This document shows, piece after piece, positions 38,041 through 48,194 of a stretch of 64,000 bases of DNA (the stretch's first letter is position 1; each line of letters opens with the position of its first letter). The translations under genes and the position numbers were made by a program. The notes beneath the pieces were generated by a model that was not told the origin of the DNA, did no database searches, and saw nothing but the letters and a program-made list of their open reading frames with translations. This DNA comes from Candidatus Pantoea soli (lineage in GTDB: Bacteria; Pseudomonadota; Gammaproteobacteria; Enterobacterales; Enterobacteriaceae), in contig NZ_CP032702.1 of NCBI RefSeq assembly GCF_007833795.1, positions 2,914,001-2,978,000 on the forward strand, given 5' to 3'.

Positions 38041-40934
38041 GGTTTATCACTCTGTACGGACAAAGACTGCTGCAGCCGGGAGACTTCATCCCAGCGGGTG
38101 AAGCCCGGCAGCGGAGCATAGGCTGCGTTGCCGCTGCCATCCTGGCTGCCGCCAATCTGCGAAATCATGGTCATACCCTGCTGTTCCAGCACCGCTTTGC
38201 GGAAAAAGTCCGCGAGGCTGACTGGCGTCAGCTGCTGAATCTGCGCAATCGCTTTTTCCCGCGTATCAAACGCAAAATTCTGCCGGTTGAAGTCGCGGTT
38301 AAAGCGATTCGCCTCTTCTTCCAGCGTCTGCGGCCGCTGCCTGAGATCGTTAATCATCGCCTGCTGGTACTGGGCAAAATCTGCCGGCTTCATGCTGCGC
38401 AGTCGCTGTTCGGCCTGCGGATAGAAGGCCTGGAAGCGCTGCAGCAGATAGGCAGGCGACTTGCTGTTGCTTTGCAGCAGGAAACCAATGCCCCACTGGC
38501 GGCCAATCGGCATCTGCCAGGCGAAAACCGCATAACCCAGCTGCTCTTCGGTGCGCAGCTGGTTATAGAACCACGGCTGAACAATCTGGCTCAGCAGTGA
38601 GCTGTTAGCCATGCTCTGATATTCGCTGTAGCCCAGCGGCACATAGAGTGCGGCCAGGGCGGAGTCGGTGCTGCTGCCGCTTTTCTGCAGATCGGCTTTG
38701 CTGGTTTTATCCACCACCACATAATCGCTGTGCCAGTAGCCGTGGCCATCGCTCTGCAGCTGCTGCTGCAGTTCATTACCCAGTTGTTTTACGCGATCGG
38801 CCGGCAGGTTGCCCACCACCATCATTTCCGGCGTGGCGTGGCGCAGCAGGGCATCACGGTAATCGGTCACCTCTTTCAGCGTGATGGTGCTGACCAGCCT
38901 GCGCCGCACCTCGCGCTGCGTATAGGGCAGCTGCGAAACCATCTGCATCGGCTGAATCGCCTGTTCAAAGGCTTTACCTTTGTCAGCCGCTTCCAGCCGG
39001 TCAAGATACCAGGATTTCGCCTGCGCCAGCTGCTCCTCATCGGGCTGGAAGGTGGCATAGCCTTCGACCAGTTTTTTCAGCAGCTCCGGCAGACGCTGGG
39101 TAAAGCCGCTGGCGTTAAAGACAATGCCGTCGTCCTCGCCGGTAGAAAAGCTGATGCCGCCGACCGACGCCTGCGAATTCAGCTCATCCAGCGCCAGGCT
39201 GGAGAGGTAATCGTTGAGCCCAAACAGTACCTGCTGGCGCGCATCGCCGATCGCCATTTTATTGCGTAAGGCCAGCGTGATAGCCGCTTTCGGTTCACGG
39301 GCATAATACTGGCTCGGCATCCAGTAAATCCGCATGCTGTCGCCGCTGGTCAGGGCTACCGGGTGATCGTACTGTTTGCCATCCCCGGGCATGATCGAGA
39401 AATCAGAAGGGATGTACGGGTTAAGCGCCGGCAGCGAAAGCGGGATTTGCGCTGCGCGCGTTTGCCAGTCGCTGAACTGCGCCTCGCTGATTTTATCCAC
39501 CTGATAGGGCGCATCCACAAAATAGGCCTGTTTGTTATGCGGCTCCTGTGGGCTGATGTACCACAGACGGGCATTTTGCGGTGTCATCTCATCCAGCCGC
39601 GCCCTGATAGCGGCCGGGTCAAACTGATCGGCCACGTAAGGCGCGTCCAGCGTATGCTCAACCGGCACGCGCAGCATGGTATCCACCAGCCACTCAATGT
39701 AATCCATGTCGCGCGTGATTGACGGATAGCGGAAATCCAGCGCCAGCACGTGCGAGACTTCGTCAAAATAGGCTTTGTCGATGCCTTTACTGCGCAGCAT
39801 ATCCAGATAGCTGAACACCGCTGCCACCACCTGGTCGCGCTGCGCCAGGCCTTTATCTGTCAGCGAAACGGAGATAGCAAACACACCGGTATTTCGCTCG
39901 GTCACCGGATCGGCCCCGGCGTTGACGCCGTCTGCCAGCCCCTGTTTCTGCAGCCAGTCATTGAGGGTATTTTTGCTGCGATTGCCCAGAATGTAGCTGA
40001 TTAACGTATCGGTTTTGCTGCGAAACCGATCGCTGTTATTGGCAATCCGAAACTCAATTTTTAGCTGTTTGCGTGGCTGCGCGGGTACGTAATGAATGAT
40101 GATGCCTTTCTGCGCGTCCGTGACCACCGGCACGCGGATATCCGGTACGCTCGCCTGATGATTCGCCACGCGGCCAAACGTCTGTGCGGCAATATCTGCC
40201 ATTTCCGGTAGCGGTTTATTGCTGTAGATCACCGCCTTCATCAGGTTGGCAGAGTAGTAACGATGATAGAAATCCAGCAGTGCCTGATGCAGCGGGCTGC
40301 CGGGCTTGTCACTCAGGGTATCCAGATTGCCCCCGGAGTAACGGGAGCCCGGATGGGCCGGGTTCAGGGTTTCTGCGCCCACCTGGGCCATGCGCAGCCC
40401 ATCGCGCGAACGCGCCATTGTTAGCTCGGCATTGACAGCATGACGTTCGCGGTCAGCGTTCACGGCATCCAGCAGCGGCTCAGCAATCGCATCCGCCAGC
40501 CGATCGACCGCAGGCTGCAGCGCATCGTTTTCCACCTCCAGGTAGAATGCCGTGCGATAGGACGCCGTACTGGCATTGTGGCTGCCGCCGTGCTTTTTCA
40601 GGAATTCCGCCAGGTTATCCGGCTGCGGATAGCGCTTCGATCCCATCAGGACCATATGTTCCAGATAGTGCGCCAGGCCGAGCTGCGCGTCAGGATCGTC
40701 AAGGGAACCGATAGGCAGTGTCAGCGCGGCCAGCGCTTTCGGCGCGGCGGCATCGGAAACCAGCAGCACTGTCATGCCGTTGCTTAACGTAATCGCCTGA
40801 TAACTGCGCGGATCGTGATCGCTTTTACGAATCGTTTCATTAATTGGCTGCCAGCCGCGATCGGCTTCGGCAAAGGCACTCAGCGCCAGCATGCTCAGCA
40901 GCAGCGCGCCTAACCAGCGTGCGTAAATCCGCAT
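38037..40934 (-). CDS. ptrA: Protease III (pitrilysin) PtrA
   Basis: Periplasmic zinc metallopeptidase of the insulinase family that degrades small peptides. The 965-residue product (E. coli 962) has a signal peptide (MRIYARWLGALLLSMLALSA...) and the inverted zinc motif HYLEH in LAHYLEHMVLMGSKR near residue 90. The downstream Glu ligand is expected in NAELTMARSR. It sits between recC and recB, as in E. coli, although it has no known role in recombination. Confidence 0.96.
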   Translation of the reverse strand: MRIYARWLGALLLSMLALSAFAEADRGWQPINETIRKSDHDPRSYQAITLSNGMTVLLVSDAAAPKALAALTLPIGSLDDPDAQLGLAHYLEHMVLMGSKRYPQPDNLAEFLKKHGGSHNASTASYRTAFYLEVENDALQPAVDRLADAIAEPLLDAVNADRERHAVNAELTMARSRDGLRMAQVGAETLNPAHPGSRYSGGNLDTLSDKPGSPLHQALLDFYHRYYSANLMKAVIYSNKPLPEMADIAAQTFGRVANHQASVPDIRVPVVTDAQKGIIIHYVPAQPRKQLKIEFRIANNSDRFRSKTDTLISYILGNRSKNTLNDWLQKQGLADGVNAGADPVTERNTGVFAISVSLTDKGLAQRDQVVAAVFSYLDMLRSKGIDKAYFDEVSHVLALDFRYPSITRDMDYIEWLVDTMLRVPVEHTLDAPYVADQFDPAAIRARLDEMTPQNARLWYISPQEPHNKQAYFVDAPYQVDKISEAQFSDWQTRAAQIPLSLPALNPYIPSDFSIMPGDGKQYDHPVALTSGDSMRIYWMPSQYYAREPKAAITLALRNKMAIGDARQQVLFGLNDYLSSLALDELNSQASVGGISFSTGEDDGIVFNASGFTQRLPELLKKLVEGYATFQPDEEQLAQAKSWYLDRLEAADKGKAFEQAIQPMQMVSQLPYTQREVRRRLVSTITLKEVTDYRDALLRHATPEMMVVGNLPADRVKQLGNELQQQLQSDGHGYWHSDYVVVDKTSKADLQKSGSSTDSALAALYVPLGYSEYQSMANSSLLSQIVQPWFYNQLRTEEQLGYAVFAWQMPIGRQWGIGFLLQSNSKSPAYLLQRFQAFYPQAEQRLRSMKPADFAQYQQAMINDLRQRPQTLEEEANRFNRDFNRQNFAFDTREKAIAQIQQLTPVSLADFFRKAVLEQQGMTMISQIGGSQDGSGNAAYAPLPGFTRWDEVSRLQQSLSVQSDKP

Positions 40935-41035
40935 TTCAACCCCTTACTGTTACCCTGACCGCGGGCTGTGCGCCCGACGGTAACGCTGTCTTGTTATCAT
41001 GCGGCTGAACTGCCGGAACGGCAGTGGCCGGAGAG

Positions 41036-44000
41036 CTATTCATCATCATCCTGATGCGCGAGGCGCACCGGTAAATACCACTGGCGGGCAGCAGCAACAA
41101 TCGCCTGCACCGCCTCGTCTTCAAGTGTGCGGCATAAACGCTGCAGGTAAGGATCGCTGCCCTCACCCTCAACCTGATAGCCGCCCTGCCACGCCTGCAG
41201 CAGTTTGTTCAGCGCCTTTTTCTGCGTGGCGTCATCCTCCAGCAGCTGCCGCGACTTTTTATCAAAACTGGCGTCCAGCCAGGCGCCGCCGCACTTGCTC
41301 AGCAGCATCAGCGGCTGCGCCAGCCCCGCCTCACAGCCTGTGACGTACTCTGTCAGCAGCGCGCGCGCGCGATCGGCAGGCAGCGCGCTGAAACGCCAGC
41401 GGCTCTGTTTACGGCCAAACATGCGGCTGCTGCCTTCGCCGCCCAGCGCGCAGTACACCAGATGCTCCAGCCACAGCAGCAGGCCGTCATTGATGTTCAG
41501 CACGCCCGGACGCCAGCGCAGCAGACCGTCTGCCTGCACCTGCGTCAGCCAGCCGGTGAGTTGTACCGTGCCGAGCGTCAGGTTCACTTCCAGGTTTTCA
41601 GCCGGCAGACGCTGCTCGCTGACTTCAGCGGCCACTTCCTGCATCTCTTCGGTCTGGCTCTGCCAGAAAAGTTCCCCGAACGCGCCGTAGGGCAGATTTC
41701 CTGCCGCCCGGTGGCGCGCATACAGCTGCTGCGGGTCTTCACCGTTAACCAGCGTATTCAGCAGCTGCGCGTTGATCTGATAGCGCTCCAGGCTGTCCGG
41801 TGCGAAGGGCTCGCTGTCTGGCAGTTCGCTCTCCTCCATCCAGAATGCCACGCCGAGGCGCTGCTGGAACCAGGCGCGTACCGGATGCCGCCAGAAACGC
41901 AGCAGCTGTTCCAGCGAGAGCGTGGTCAGCGGCTGCACCGGCAGCGGCTGAACAAAGTCCGGTTGCGCCACGCCGCGGTTGCTGGCGGCCGGCAGCCACT
42001 CAGCGGCAAAGCTCTGTCGCGGTGCACCGGGGCGAAAGTTTTCGGCCGCAAACGGCATGCGGCTGTGCAGCGTCTGCAGATGGTCACGCACGCGCTGCGC
42101 ACTGACATCCGGCTCACAGCCTTCATCGCCCGGCAGACAGAAACTCTGGCTCAGATAATCCAGCAGTTCGCTGACCAGCACGGATGGATAGCGCTCGGTG
42201 TTGTCCTGAATTGCACGCCCGATATAGCTGATATACAGCTGATGCTGCGCGGAGATCAGCGCCTCCAGAAACAGATAGCGATCGTCGTCACGGCGGCTGC
42301 GATCGCCTTTGCGCGTCTGCTGCTGCATCAGATCAAACCCCAGCGGCGGTACGGTGCGAGGATAGACACCGTCGTTCATGCCGAGCAGGCACACTACTTT
42401 AAAGGGGATCGAACGCATTGGCATCAGCGTACAGAAATTCACCGGCCCGGCGAGGAAGCGCTGGCTGATGCGCTGCTGGTCAAGACGTGAACGCAGCTCA
42501 TCGCGCAGCAGCGTGACCGGGATGGGCTGCGCATACGCGGCCTGCATCCCCTGCGCGATAATTTGCTGCCACTCGGTTTCTACCAGTAACAGCGCCGCTT
42601 CACTTTCGGCGTCACCGCTGAAAAAGCTGTCAATCAGTTCCCGACACAGCGGCAGCCATTCCGCCAGCGGCCGCTCCTGCGCCAGCCGCGTGCGCCACGC
42701 ATCCAGCCGCGCCAGTAAATCAGCAAGATGCCCGGCCAGCTCCGCAATCAGACCGCTGGATTCGTCATACGGCAGAATCCCCTGCCAGTCTCCGTTGTGG
42801 CTCTCCAGCGCATAGCCCAGCAGCATACGCTGCAGGCCAAAACGCCAGGTGTGCTGGCCGGTCACCGGCAGCGCCAGCGCTTCTACGCTGGCATCATCCA
42901 GTCCCCAGCGGATACCTGACTCCATCACCCAGCGGCGCAGCAGCCGTAAGCCGCTCTCATCCACCGAGAACCGCTGCGCCAGCGCCGGCACCTCCAGCAG
43001 GGCGAGGATCTCTTCAGACGCAAAGCGGCTTTCCGGCAGCGTCAGAAGGGTCAGCAGCGCCAGTATGGCCGGGTGCGCCTGACTGGCGCGCCGGTCAGAG
43101 ATGGCAAACGGCAGATAGCGATCCGGCGGTGCGCTGGCAAACGTCGCCTGAATAAAGGGGGCATAGCTGTCGATATCGGCCACCATCACGATAATATCGC
43201 GCGGCTTCAGCGCCGGATCGGCTTCCATCAGCGCCAGCAGGTGATCCTGCAGCACTTCGACCTCGCGCTGCGCACTGTGGCATACCTGCAGCACCAGCGA
43301 GCGATCGTCGGGCGCAAGCTGCCGTTTCGCACGGCTGTCGGCCAGCTCTCCGGCGTGCAGGCCAATTACCGCATGATCCTCCAGCTCCAGCAGATCAGCC
43401 TGCAGGCTGTGCAGCAGCGTATCCTGCGGCACGTCAACGAAGGCATCAATGTCATTGGACGCCGACTCCATCTGACTGAGCAAATAGAGATTGTCGCGCC
43501 CCAGTTTGCCCCATGACGCCAGCAGCGGGTTGGTCAGCTGCTGCTCACCGCTGTCGTTGAATAAGCCGGGTGCGCTGTCGGGATCGCGAAACAGCGGCTG
43601 CGTCTCGTCGGAGTGCAGGCGACGTCGCTGGCGGCTTTGCAGTTTTGCCAGGAACGCATAATCCTGAATGTCACCCCAGTAATGACGACACGGATTGGTG
43701 AACAGCAGGTGGATATCAATATGGCGACCGAGCGCCTCCAGCGCCTGGAGGTAGACCGGCGGCAGCGCGGAGATGCCGCAGATAAACACGCGCTGCGGCA
43801 GCCCTGGCGGCGGCGTTTGCGCCTGTTCCAGCGCCTGAATAAAGCGCGCATACAGGTTAGCACGGTGCCACATCGGCTGACCGAGGCTTTCGGTAAAGCT
43901 GAGCAGATCGCGCCACAGCGCCGCCTGCCACTGCTGTGCCTCGCCCAGACCGGCCACCTGCTCACCGCGCTCCCAGCTGTTCAGCCAGTCGGCCCGGTAC

Positions 44001-44419
44001 ACCAGATACTGATCAAACAGGTCAGCCACGCGCGCGCTCAGCTGGTACAGCTTGCGCTTGTCGTCGTCGTCATGAAGGTAGATCCGCAGCGGCTGAAATG
44101 CCTCCTGCTCCAGCAGAACCGGCAGGCGGTGCATCAGTTTCCAGCTCATGTTGGCTTTGGTAAAAGCGCTCTCTTCCGGAATGTCCGGCAGCACTTTAAC
44201 GAACATGCTCCAGATAAAGGTCGCAGGCAGCGGAAAATCGATGTTAGCGGCAATGCCAAAACTGTGCGCCAGTTCCATTTGCAGCCATTGCGCCATTCCG
44301 GGGCTTTGTACCAGCACCTGCTCCGCGGCGAGCGGATCGTCAAGGGGCTGGTTTTCAATCAGAATGCCTGCCAGATTTTTCAACAGATCGAGCTGATTGG
44401 AGTGGTAAACCCGGAACAT
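41036..44419 (-). CDS. recC: Exodeoxyribonuclease V gamma chain RecC
   Basis: Chi-recognition subunit of RecBCD; it has helicase and nuclease folds without catalytic activity. The 1127-residue product (E. coli 1122) begins MFRVYHSNQLDLLKNLAGIL and matches through LVQSPGMAQWLQMELA, FICGISALPPVYLQALEALG, GMNDGVYPRTVPPLGFDLM and DDRYLFLEALISAQ. No Walker A is expected and none is seen. It is 101 bp upstream of ptrA; the pseudopilin gene ppdC ends 81 bp upstream of its start. Confidence 0.97.
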   Translation of the reverse strand: MFRVYHSNQLDLLKNLAGILIENQPLDDPLAAEQVLVQSPGMAQWLQMELAHSFGIAANIDFPLPATFIWSMFVKVLPDIPEESAFTKANMSWKLMHRLPVLLEQEAFQPLRIYLHDDDDKRKLYQLSARVADLFDQYLVYRADWLNSWERGEQVAGLGEAQQWQAALWRDLLSFTESLGQPMWHRANLYARFIQALEQAQTPPPGLPQRVFICGISALPPVYLQALEALGRHIDIHLLFTNPCRHYWGDIQDYAFLAKLQSRQRRRLHSDETQPLFRDPDSAPGLFNDSGEQQLTNPLLASWGKLGRDNLYLLSQMESASNDIDAFVDVPQDTLLHSLQADLLELEDHAVIGLHAGELADSRAKRQLAPDDRSLVLQVCHSAQREVEVLQDHLLALMEADPALKPRDIIVMVADIDSYAPFIQATFASAPPDRYLPFAISDRRASQAHPAILALLTLLTLPESRFASEEILALLEVPALAQRFSVDESGLRLLRRWVMESGIRWGLDDASVEALALPVTGQHTWRFGLQRMLLGYALESHNGDWQGILPYDESSGLIAELAGHLADLLARLDAWRTRLAQERPLAEWLPLCRELIDSFFSGDAESEAALLLVETEWQQIIAQGMQAAYAQPIPVTLLRDELRSRLDQQRISQRFLAGPVNFCTLMPMRSIPFKVVCLLGMNDGVYPRTVPPLGFDLMQQQTRKGDRSRRDDDRYLFLEALISAQHQLYISYIGRAIQDNTERYPSVLVSELLDYLSQSFCLPGDEGCEPDVSAQRVRDHLQTLHSRMPFAAENFRPGAPRQSFAAEWLPAASNRGVAQPDFVQPLPVQPLTTLSLEQLLRFWRHPVRAWFQQRLGVAFWMEESELPDSEPFAPDSLERYQINAQLLNTLVNGEDPQQLYARHRAAGNLPYGAFGELFWQSQTEEMQEVAAEVSEQRLPAENLEVNLTLGTVQLTGWLTQVQADGLLRWRPGVLNINDGLLLWLEHLVYCALGGEGSSRMFGRKQSRWRFSALPADRARALLTEYVTGCEAGLAQPLMLLSKCGGAWLDASFDKKSRQLLEDDATQKKALNKLLQAWQGGYQVEGEGSDPYLQRLCRTLEDEAVQAIVAAARQWYLPVRLAHQDDDE

Positions 44420-44500
44420 AAGACTCCTTGTGGAAGGTAAAACGGTGCAGCCTAGTCACTCTACCCTTAAACGACGGGGATGCCTATCGCTGCGCTCACC

Positions 44501-44791
44501 TTAGTGGCAATTGAGCCGCGCCAGCGTTGCTTCACGCTGATGCGGCCCGGTTACGGTAACCTGCTCCAGCACGCAGCCACCCGGCAAGGTTTGCGCCTCA
44601 CGCCGGGCGTGCCAGCCTTCGGTTTCATGTCCCAGCAGCGCCTGAGCAGCAACCGGCCAGGCCTGATGCTGCTGCCACTGCTGGCTGAATCCCAGCGTCA
44701 GCGCGCGATGATACTGCAGCAGGCTGCTGATAGTCAGCGCCAGCAGCAGCAGTGCCACCAGCGTTTCTGCCAGGCTAAAGCCCTGCTGCAT
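44501..44791 (-). CDS. ppdC: Prepilin-type protein PpdC
   Basis: Minor pseudopilin-like protein, 96 residues. The type IV prepilin leader is short: MQQG|FSLAETLVALLLLALTIS, with cleavage after Gly and the essential Glu at +5. E. coli PpdC is 107 residues. The frame is open far upstream, but only the ATG at 44791 gives a prepilin leader. It overlaps the end of ygdB by 17 bp. Two cysteines (GGCVLEQ, LNCH) near the C-terminus are typical of minor pilins. Confidence 0.85.
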   Translation of the reverse strand: MQQGFSLAETLVALLLLALTISSLLQYHRALTLGFSQQWQQHQAWPVAAQALLGHETEGWHARREAQTLPGGCVLEQVTVTGPHQREATLARLNCH

Positions 44792-45200
44792 CCTGCGGCG
44801 GACAGAGTGCTTCCTCCGGCAGCGGGCAGTAGTCGATCCAGCCATGCGCCTGTGCCTGCACGCCCGCGTTGCGCAGTGAAATCCAGTGAAACAGCCACAG
44901 CGCGCGCCCGGCGTGGCGAGCGGATAACAGTCCATGATCTTCCTCCTGACGCAGCAGGCAGCTTTGCCACTGCTGCTGCATCTCCGTCTGGCAGCGCCAG
45001 CCTTCGCCCGGCGACCAGTTCTGCTGCAGGCCCCACTGCAGGGCGGCCTGCGCCTGCCAGTAATCCTGCTGCTGCTGTCGGACATCGGCCAGCAGCGGCA
45101 TGCCCTGCCCCAGCTGGGTGCGCGTGGCGTTCAGCGTGACGCTTCCCACTAATAACACCATCAGCACCATGCCCAGTGCGCTGTTGCCCTGCTGATTCAC
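44775..45200 (-). CDS. ygdB: DUF2509 family protein YgdB
   Basis: Membrane-anchored protein of 141 residues (E. coli YgdB 135), the PilX/GspK-like member of the ppd cluster. It has an N-terminal hydrophobic helix (GNSALGMVLMVLLVGSV) without a classic prepilin cleavage site, then AQAALQWGLQQ and the conserved end GWIDYCPLPEEALCP. It overlaps ppdB by 4 bp and ppdC by 17 bp, so the four genes form one coupled unit. Confidence 0.85.
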   Translation of the reverse strand: MNQQGNSALGMVLMVLLVGSVTLNATRTQLGQGMPLLADVRQQQQDYWQAQAALQWGLQQNWSPGEGWRCQTEMQQQWQSCLLRQEEDHGLLSARHAGRALWLFHWISLRNAGVQAQAHGWIDYCPLPEEALCPPQDAAGL

Positions 45201-45736
45201 AGGTTCACGCTCTCAATCCAGCGCGTCAGCGTCACGAACTGACTGCCGGCATGACCGGTCAGCTGCAGCACCAGCTGTTGAGACTGGCGGCGGAGCTGAA
45301 AACGATCGATGACGATGAAGGCCGGATCGGTCAGCCGTTCCCAGCCGCTGCTGCTGCACTCATCCACGCCACGCTGCATCTCCAGCTGGCCGCTACGCAG
45401 GCGGTAACCGTAAAAATCGCTTTCACTGTGCCCCGGCCCTTCCCAGCGTCCGTTACTGTTTTCATCCCAGCGCAGCAGCACGCACTGGCCGTCAGCCGCC
45501 AGCTGCAGCGGCGGGCCGCTGCAGGTACCGTGGCAGTAGCCCGCACGGCGCAGCGCTTTTTCCAGCGTTGCGGCAATTTGCTGAAGCTCCTGCTGCAGCT
45601 GTACCCGCTGCTGCAGCTGCAGGTTTTGCGCCAGCAGGCGCGGCAGAAAACGGCCGGCGCTGATCATCAGTACCGATCCGATTGCCATGGCAATCAGCAT
45701 TTCCGGCAGGCTGAAGCCGCGCTGCGTTAGTCGCAT
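45197..45736 (-). CDS. ppdB: Prepilin-type protein PpdB (PulJ-like)
   Basis: Minor pseudopilin-like protein, 179 residues (E. coli PpdB 187). Leader MRLTQRG|FSLPEMLIAMAIGSVLM has the Gly cleavage site and Glu at +5. The ATG at 45736 lies inside the 3' end of ppdA; the longer open frame upstream is a shadow of ppdA. The PulJ/GspJ-type core includes LEKALRRAGYC and LRWDENSNG. The assembly ATPase and prepilin peptidase are not in this window. Confidence 0.88.
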   Translation of the reverse strand: MRLTQRGFSLPEMLIAMAIGSVLMISAGRFLPRLLAQNLQLQQRVQLQQELQQIAATLEKALRRAGYCHGTCSGPPLQLAADGQCVLLRWDENSNGRWEGPGHSESDFYGYRLRSGQLEMQRGVDECSSSGWERLTDPAFIVIDRFQLRRQSQQLVLQLTGHAGSQFVTLTRWIESVNL

Positions 45737-46197
45737 CCTTTTTCTCCCGGCTGGCAGGCGCGAATCCGCGCCCGGGCAGAGATAATCAGCCGCCAGCGCC
45801 CGGCCGCGTTTTCCAGATCGATACTGCCAGGCCGCGCCACATCGCGCCGGCCATAAAAGCCCGGCTCGCCCGTCAGCGCCACCAGCCGTACCCCGGCGTG
45901 CGGCGGCTGATATACCCAGCGGCCGGACTGCTGACACCCTTCGGCCGGCCTGCTGCCAGCACCGAGGCAGCCGTTTTCACCTGGCTGCCACCACAGGCGG
46001 ATATCGCGATTGAGCCCGCTGGCCTGCGCGCGCAGACGCAGCAGAAATCCCTGCAGCTGCACGACGCTATCACGCAGCTGCTGATGCTGCTGCCAGCGTT
46101 GCCAGCCCTGCAGCGCGGCGACGCTGAGGATGCCGGCAATCACCATCACCAGCAGCAGTTCCGGCAGGGTAAAACCCTGGTGTAATTGTCTGTTCAT
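45727..46197 (-). CDS. ppdA: Prepilin-type protein PpdA (GspH-like)
   Basis: First gene of the pseudopilin cluster, 156 residues (same length as E. coli PpdA). Leader MNRQLHQG|FTLPELLLVMVIAGILS has the classic Gly|Phe cut and Glu at +5, followed by a long hydrophobic helix. The C-terminal domain has a Cys pair (NGCLGAG, EGCQQSG) and GRWRLIISARARIRAC. The ATG at 46197 is chosen because it gives the leader; upstream codons do not. It overlaps ppdB by 10 bp. Confidence 0.88.
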   Translation of the reverse strand: MNRQLHQGFTLPELLLVMVIAGILSVAALQGWQRWQQHQQLRDSVVQLQGFLLRLRAQASGLNRDIRLWWQPGENGCLGAGSRPAEGCQQSGRWVYQPPHAGVRLVALTGEPGFYGRRDVARPGSIDLENAAGRWRLIISARARIRACQPGEKGCD

Positions 46198-46334
46198 GAG
46201 GCGCACTGTGCGCCGGGTGCGGGCCGGTGACAAGTCTCGTGACACCCGTCTGGAACGCAGCCCGCAGCGCTATTTACCGTGATACAGGCAGCGACATTTT
46301 TTTGCGAGCAGGCGTCAGGAAAACAGCCGGAGGA

Positions 46335-46358
46335 TGACGCCGTCGTGCGCCGGCGTCA
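46335..46358. repeat. Inverted repeat upstream of ppdA
   Basis: Perfect 8-bp dyad TGACGCCG-TCGTGCGC-CGGCGTCA between the thyA terminator and ppdA. It could be an operator-like site or a hairpin; no T run follows. The half-site word GGCGTCAGG also occurs at about 46313. Confidence 0.45.
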
Positions 46359-46361
46359 GGC

Positions 46362-46390
46362 AAAAAAAAGCCCTGTGCAGCGCACAGGGC
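46362..46390 (-). terminator. Intrinsic terminator of the lgt-thyA operon
   Basis: On the minus strand a 9-bp stem GCCCTGTGC / GCACAGGGC with a 3-base loop is followed by eight T, 18 bp after the thyA stop. It separates thyA from the co-directional ppd cluster. Confidence 0.93.
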
Positions 46391-46408
46391 CGGGATGCCG
46401 GCGGGAGG

Positions 46409-47203
46409 TTATACCGCGACAGGTGCTTTGATCGCCGGATGCGGATCGTAACCTTCAATCTCAAAATCTTCGAACCGGTAGTCAAAGATAGAGTCCGGCT
46501 TACGTTTGATCACCAGCTTTGGCAGCGGGCGCGGTTCGCGCGTTAACTGCAGACGCGCCTGTTCCAGATGGTTGCTGTACAGGTGCGTATCGCCGCCGGT
46601 CCAGACAAAATCACCGACTTCCAGATCGCACTGCTGCGCCACCATATGCACCAGCAGCGCATAGCTGGCGATATTGAACGGCAGGCCGAGGAAAATATCG
46701 CACGAGCGCTGATAGAGCTGGCAGGAGAGTCTGCCGTTTGCGACATAGAACTGGAAGAACGCGTGGCACGGTGCCAGCGCCATCTGGTCCAGCTCACCGA
46801 CGTTCCACGCTGAAACAATAATACGGCGTGAATCGGGATCGCGTTTCAGCTGCTCAATCACCCTGCTGATCTGATCAATTTGCTCGCCAGAGGCGGTGCC
46901 CCAGCTGCGCCACTGCCTGCCATACACCGGGCCGAGGTCGCCGTTTTCATCCGCCCACTCATCCCAGATGGTGACTTTGTTCTCTGTCAGATAACGGATG
47001 TTGGTTTCCCCTTTCAGGAACCACAGCAGCTCATGAATGATAGAGCGCAGGTGCACCTTCTTGGTGGTAACCAGGGGAAAACCGTCCTGCAGATTGAAAC
47101 GCATCTGGTGGCCAAAGATGGAGCGTGTGCCGGTACCGGTACGGTCGGCCTTTTCTGCGCCTTCATTCAGCACATGTTGCATCAGTTCCAGATACTGTTT
47201 CAT
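46409..47203 (-). CDS. thyA: Thymidylate synthase ThyA
   Basis: Makes dTMP from dUMP using methylene-tetrahydrofolate. The 264-residue product equals E. coli ThyA. It begins [15 protein letters not shown], has the catalytic Cys in [12 protein letters not shown] (residue 146), [17 protein letters not shown] and the end [14 protein letters not shown]. The start overlaps the lgt stop (ATGA), so translation is coupled. Confidence 0.98.
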   Translation of the reverse strand: MKQYLELMQHVLNEGAEKADRTGTGTRSIFGHQMRFNLQDGFPLVTTKKVHLRSIIHELLWFLKGETNIRYLTENKVTIWDEWADENGDLGPVYGRQWRSWGTASGEQIDQISRVIEQLKRDPDSRRIIVSAWNVGELDQMALAPCHAFFQFYVANGRLSCQLYQRSCDIFLGLPFNIASYALLVHMVAQQCDLEVGDFVWTGGDTHLYSNHLEQARLQLTREPRPLPKLVIKRKPDSIFDYRFEDFEIEGYDPHPAIKAPVAV

Positions 47204-48081
47204 TTTACCTCTCGCGTTTGCGGCTGCGGGCGACGACGATACGCCCAGACCATCATGATGACACCGGCCAGAATCATCGGAATCGACAGAATCTGCCCCA
47301 TGCTGATGCCGCCCTCAAACAGTCCAAGCTGCGCATCGGGCTGGCGGAAGAATTCAACGATAATACGGAACGCACCATAGCCAATCAGGAACAGACCGGA
47401 CACGCTGCCCATCGGACGCGGCTTGCGAATAAACAGATTGAGAATGATAAACAGCACAATACCTTCCAGGCACAGCTCATACAGCTGCGAAGGATGACGT
47501 GGCAGAACGCCGTAAGTATTCAGCAGTGCCTGATACTGCGGGTTATTGGCTGCCAGCGCGATATCTTCGCTGCGCGATCCCGGGAACAGCATGGCGTATT
47601 TGAAATCCGGTGCCACGCGGCCCCACAGTTCGCCGTTGATAAAGTTGCCGAGACGGCCGGCTCCGAGGCCAAACGGAATCAGTGGCGCAATGAAATCAGA
47701 CACCTGGAAGAAGGTGCGTTTTGTGCGGCGGGCAAAAATCAGCATCACCACAATCACGCCAATCAGGCCGCCGTGGAAGGACATACCGCCGTCCCACACT
47801 TTGAACAGATAGAGCGGATTCTCCAGGAACAGCGGCAGGTTATAGAACAGCACGTAACCGATGCGTCCGCCGAGGAAAACACCGAGGAAGCCTGCATACA
47901 GCAGGTTTTCCACTTCCTCTTTTTTCCAGCCGCTGCCGGGCTGGTTGGCGCGGCGCACGGCCAGCCACATTGCAAAGACAAAGCCGACCAGATACATCAG
48001 GCCGTACCAGTGCAGCGAAACCGGTCCGACAGAGAAAATCACCGGATCGAATTGAGGGAACGAAATGTAGCCGTTAGTCAT
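47200..48081 (-). CDS. lgt: Prolipoprotein diacylglyceryl transferase Lgt
   Basis: Inner-membrane enzyme that attaches diacylglycerol to the lipobox Cys, the first step of lipoprotein maturation. It serves YgdI, YgdR, MltA and the efflux lipoprotein seen here. The 293-residue product (E. coli 291) has seven hydrophobic segments, [11 protein letters not shown] and the signature [16 protein letters not shown] with its essential Arg. It overlaps thyA by 4 bp. Confidence 0.97.
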   Translation of the reverse strand: MTNGYISFPQFDPVIFSVGPVSLHWYGLMYLVGFVFAMWLAVRRANQPGSGWKKEEVENLLYAGFLGVFLGGRIGYVLFYNLPLFLENPLYLFKVWDGGMSFHGGLIGVIVVMLIFARRTKRTFFQVSDFIAPLIPFGLGAGRLGNFINGELWGRVAPDFKYAMLFPGSRSEDIALAANNPQYQALLNTYGVLPRHPSQLYELCLEGIVLFIILNLFIRKPRPMGSVSGLFLIGYGAFRIIVEFFRQPDAQLGLFEGGISMGQILSIPMILAGVIMMVWAYRRRPQPQTREVK

Positions 48082-48194
48082 CTTTCACCATCGATTTTTT
48101 TGCCCGCAACCGGGCGTGGCTAAAGGGCCATACAAGAAAAGGCTGCGCATGATAGCACAGCCGCATTTCACAATTTCCGCAGAAATGTAAACCG

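Noticed and set aside
41462..42490. Plus-strand frame of 342 codons opposite recC
   Set aside because: Antisense shadow; same composition bias and no recognisable motif.
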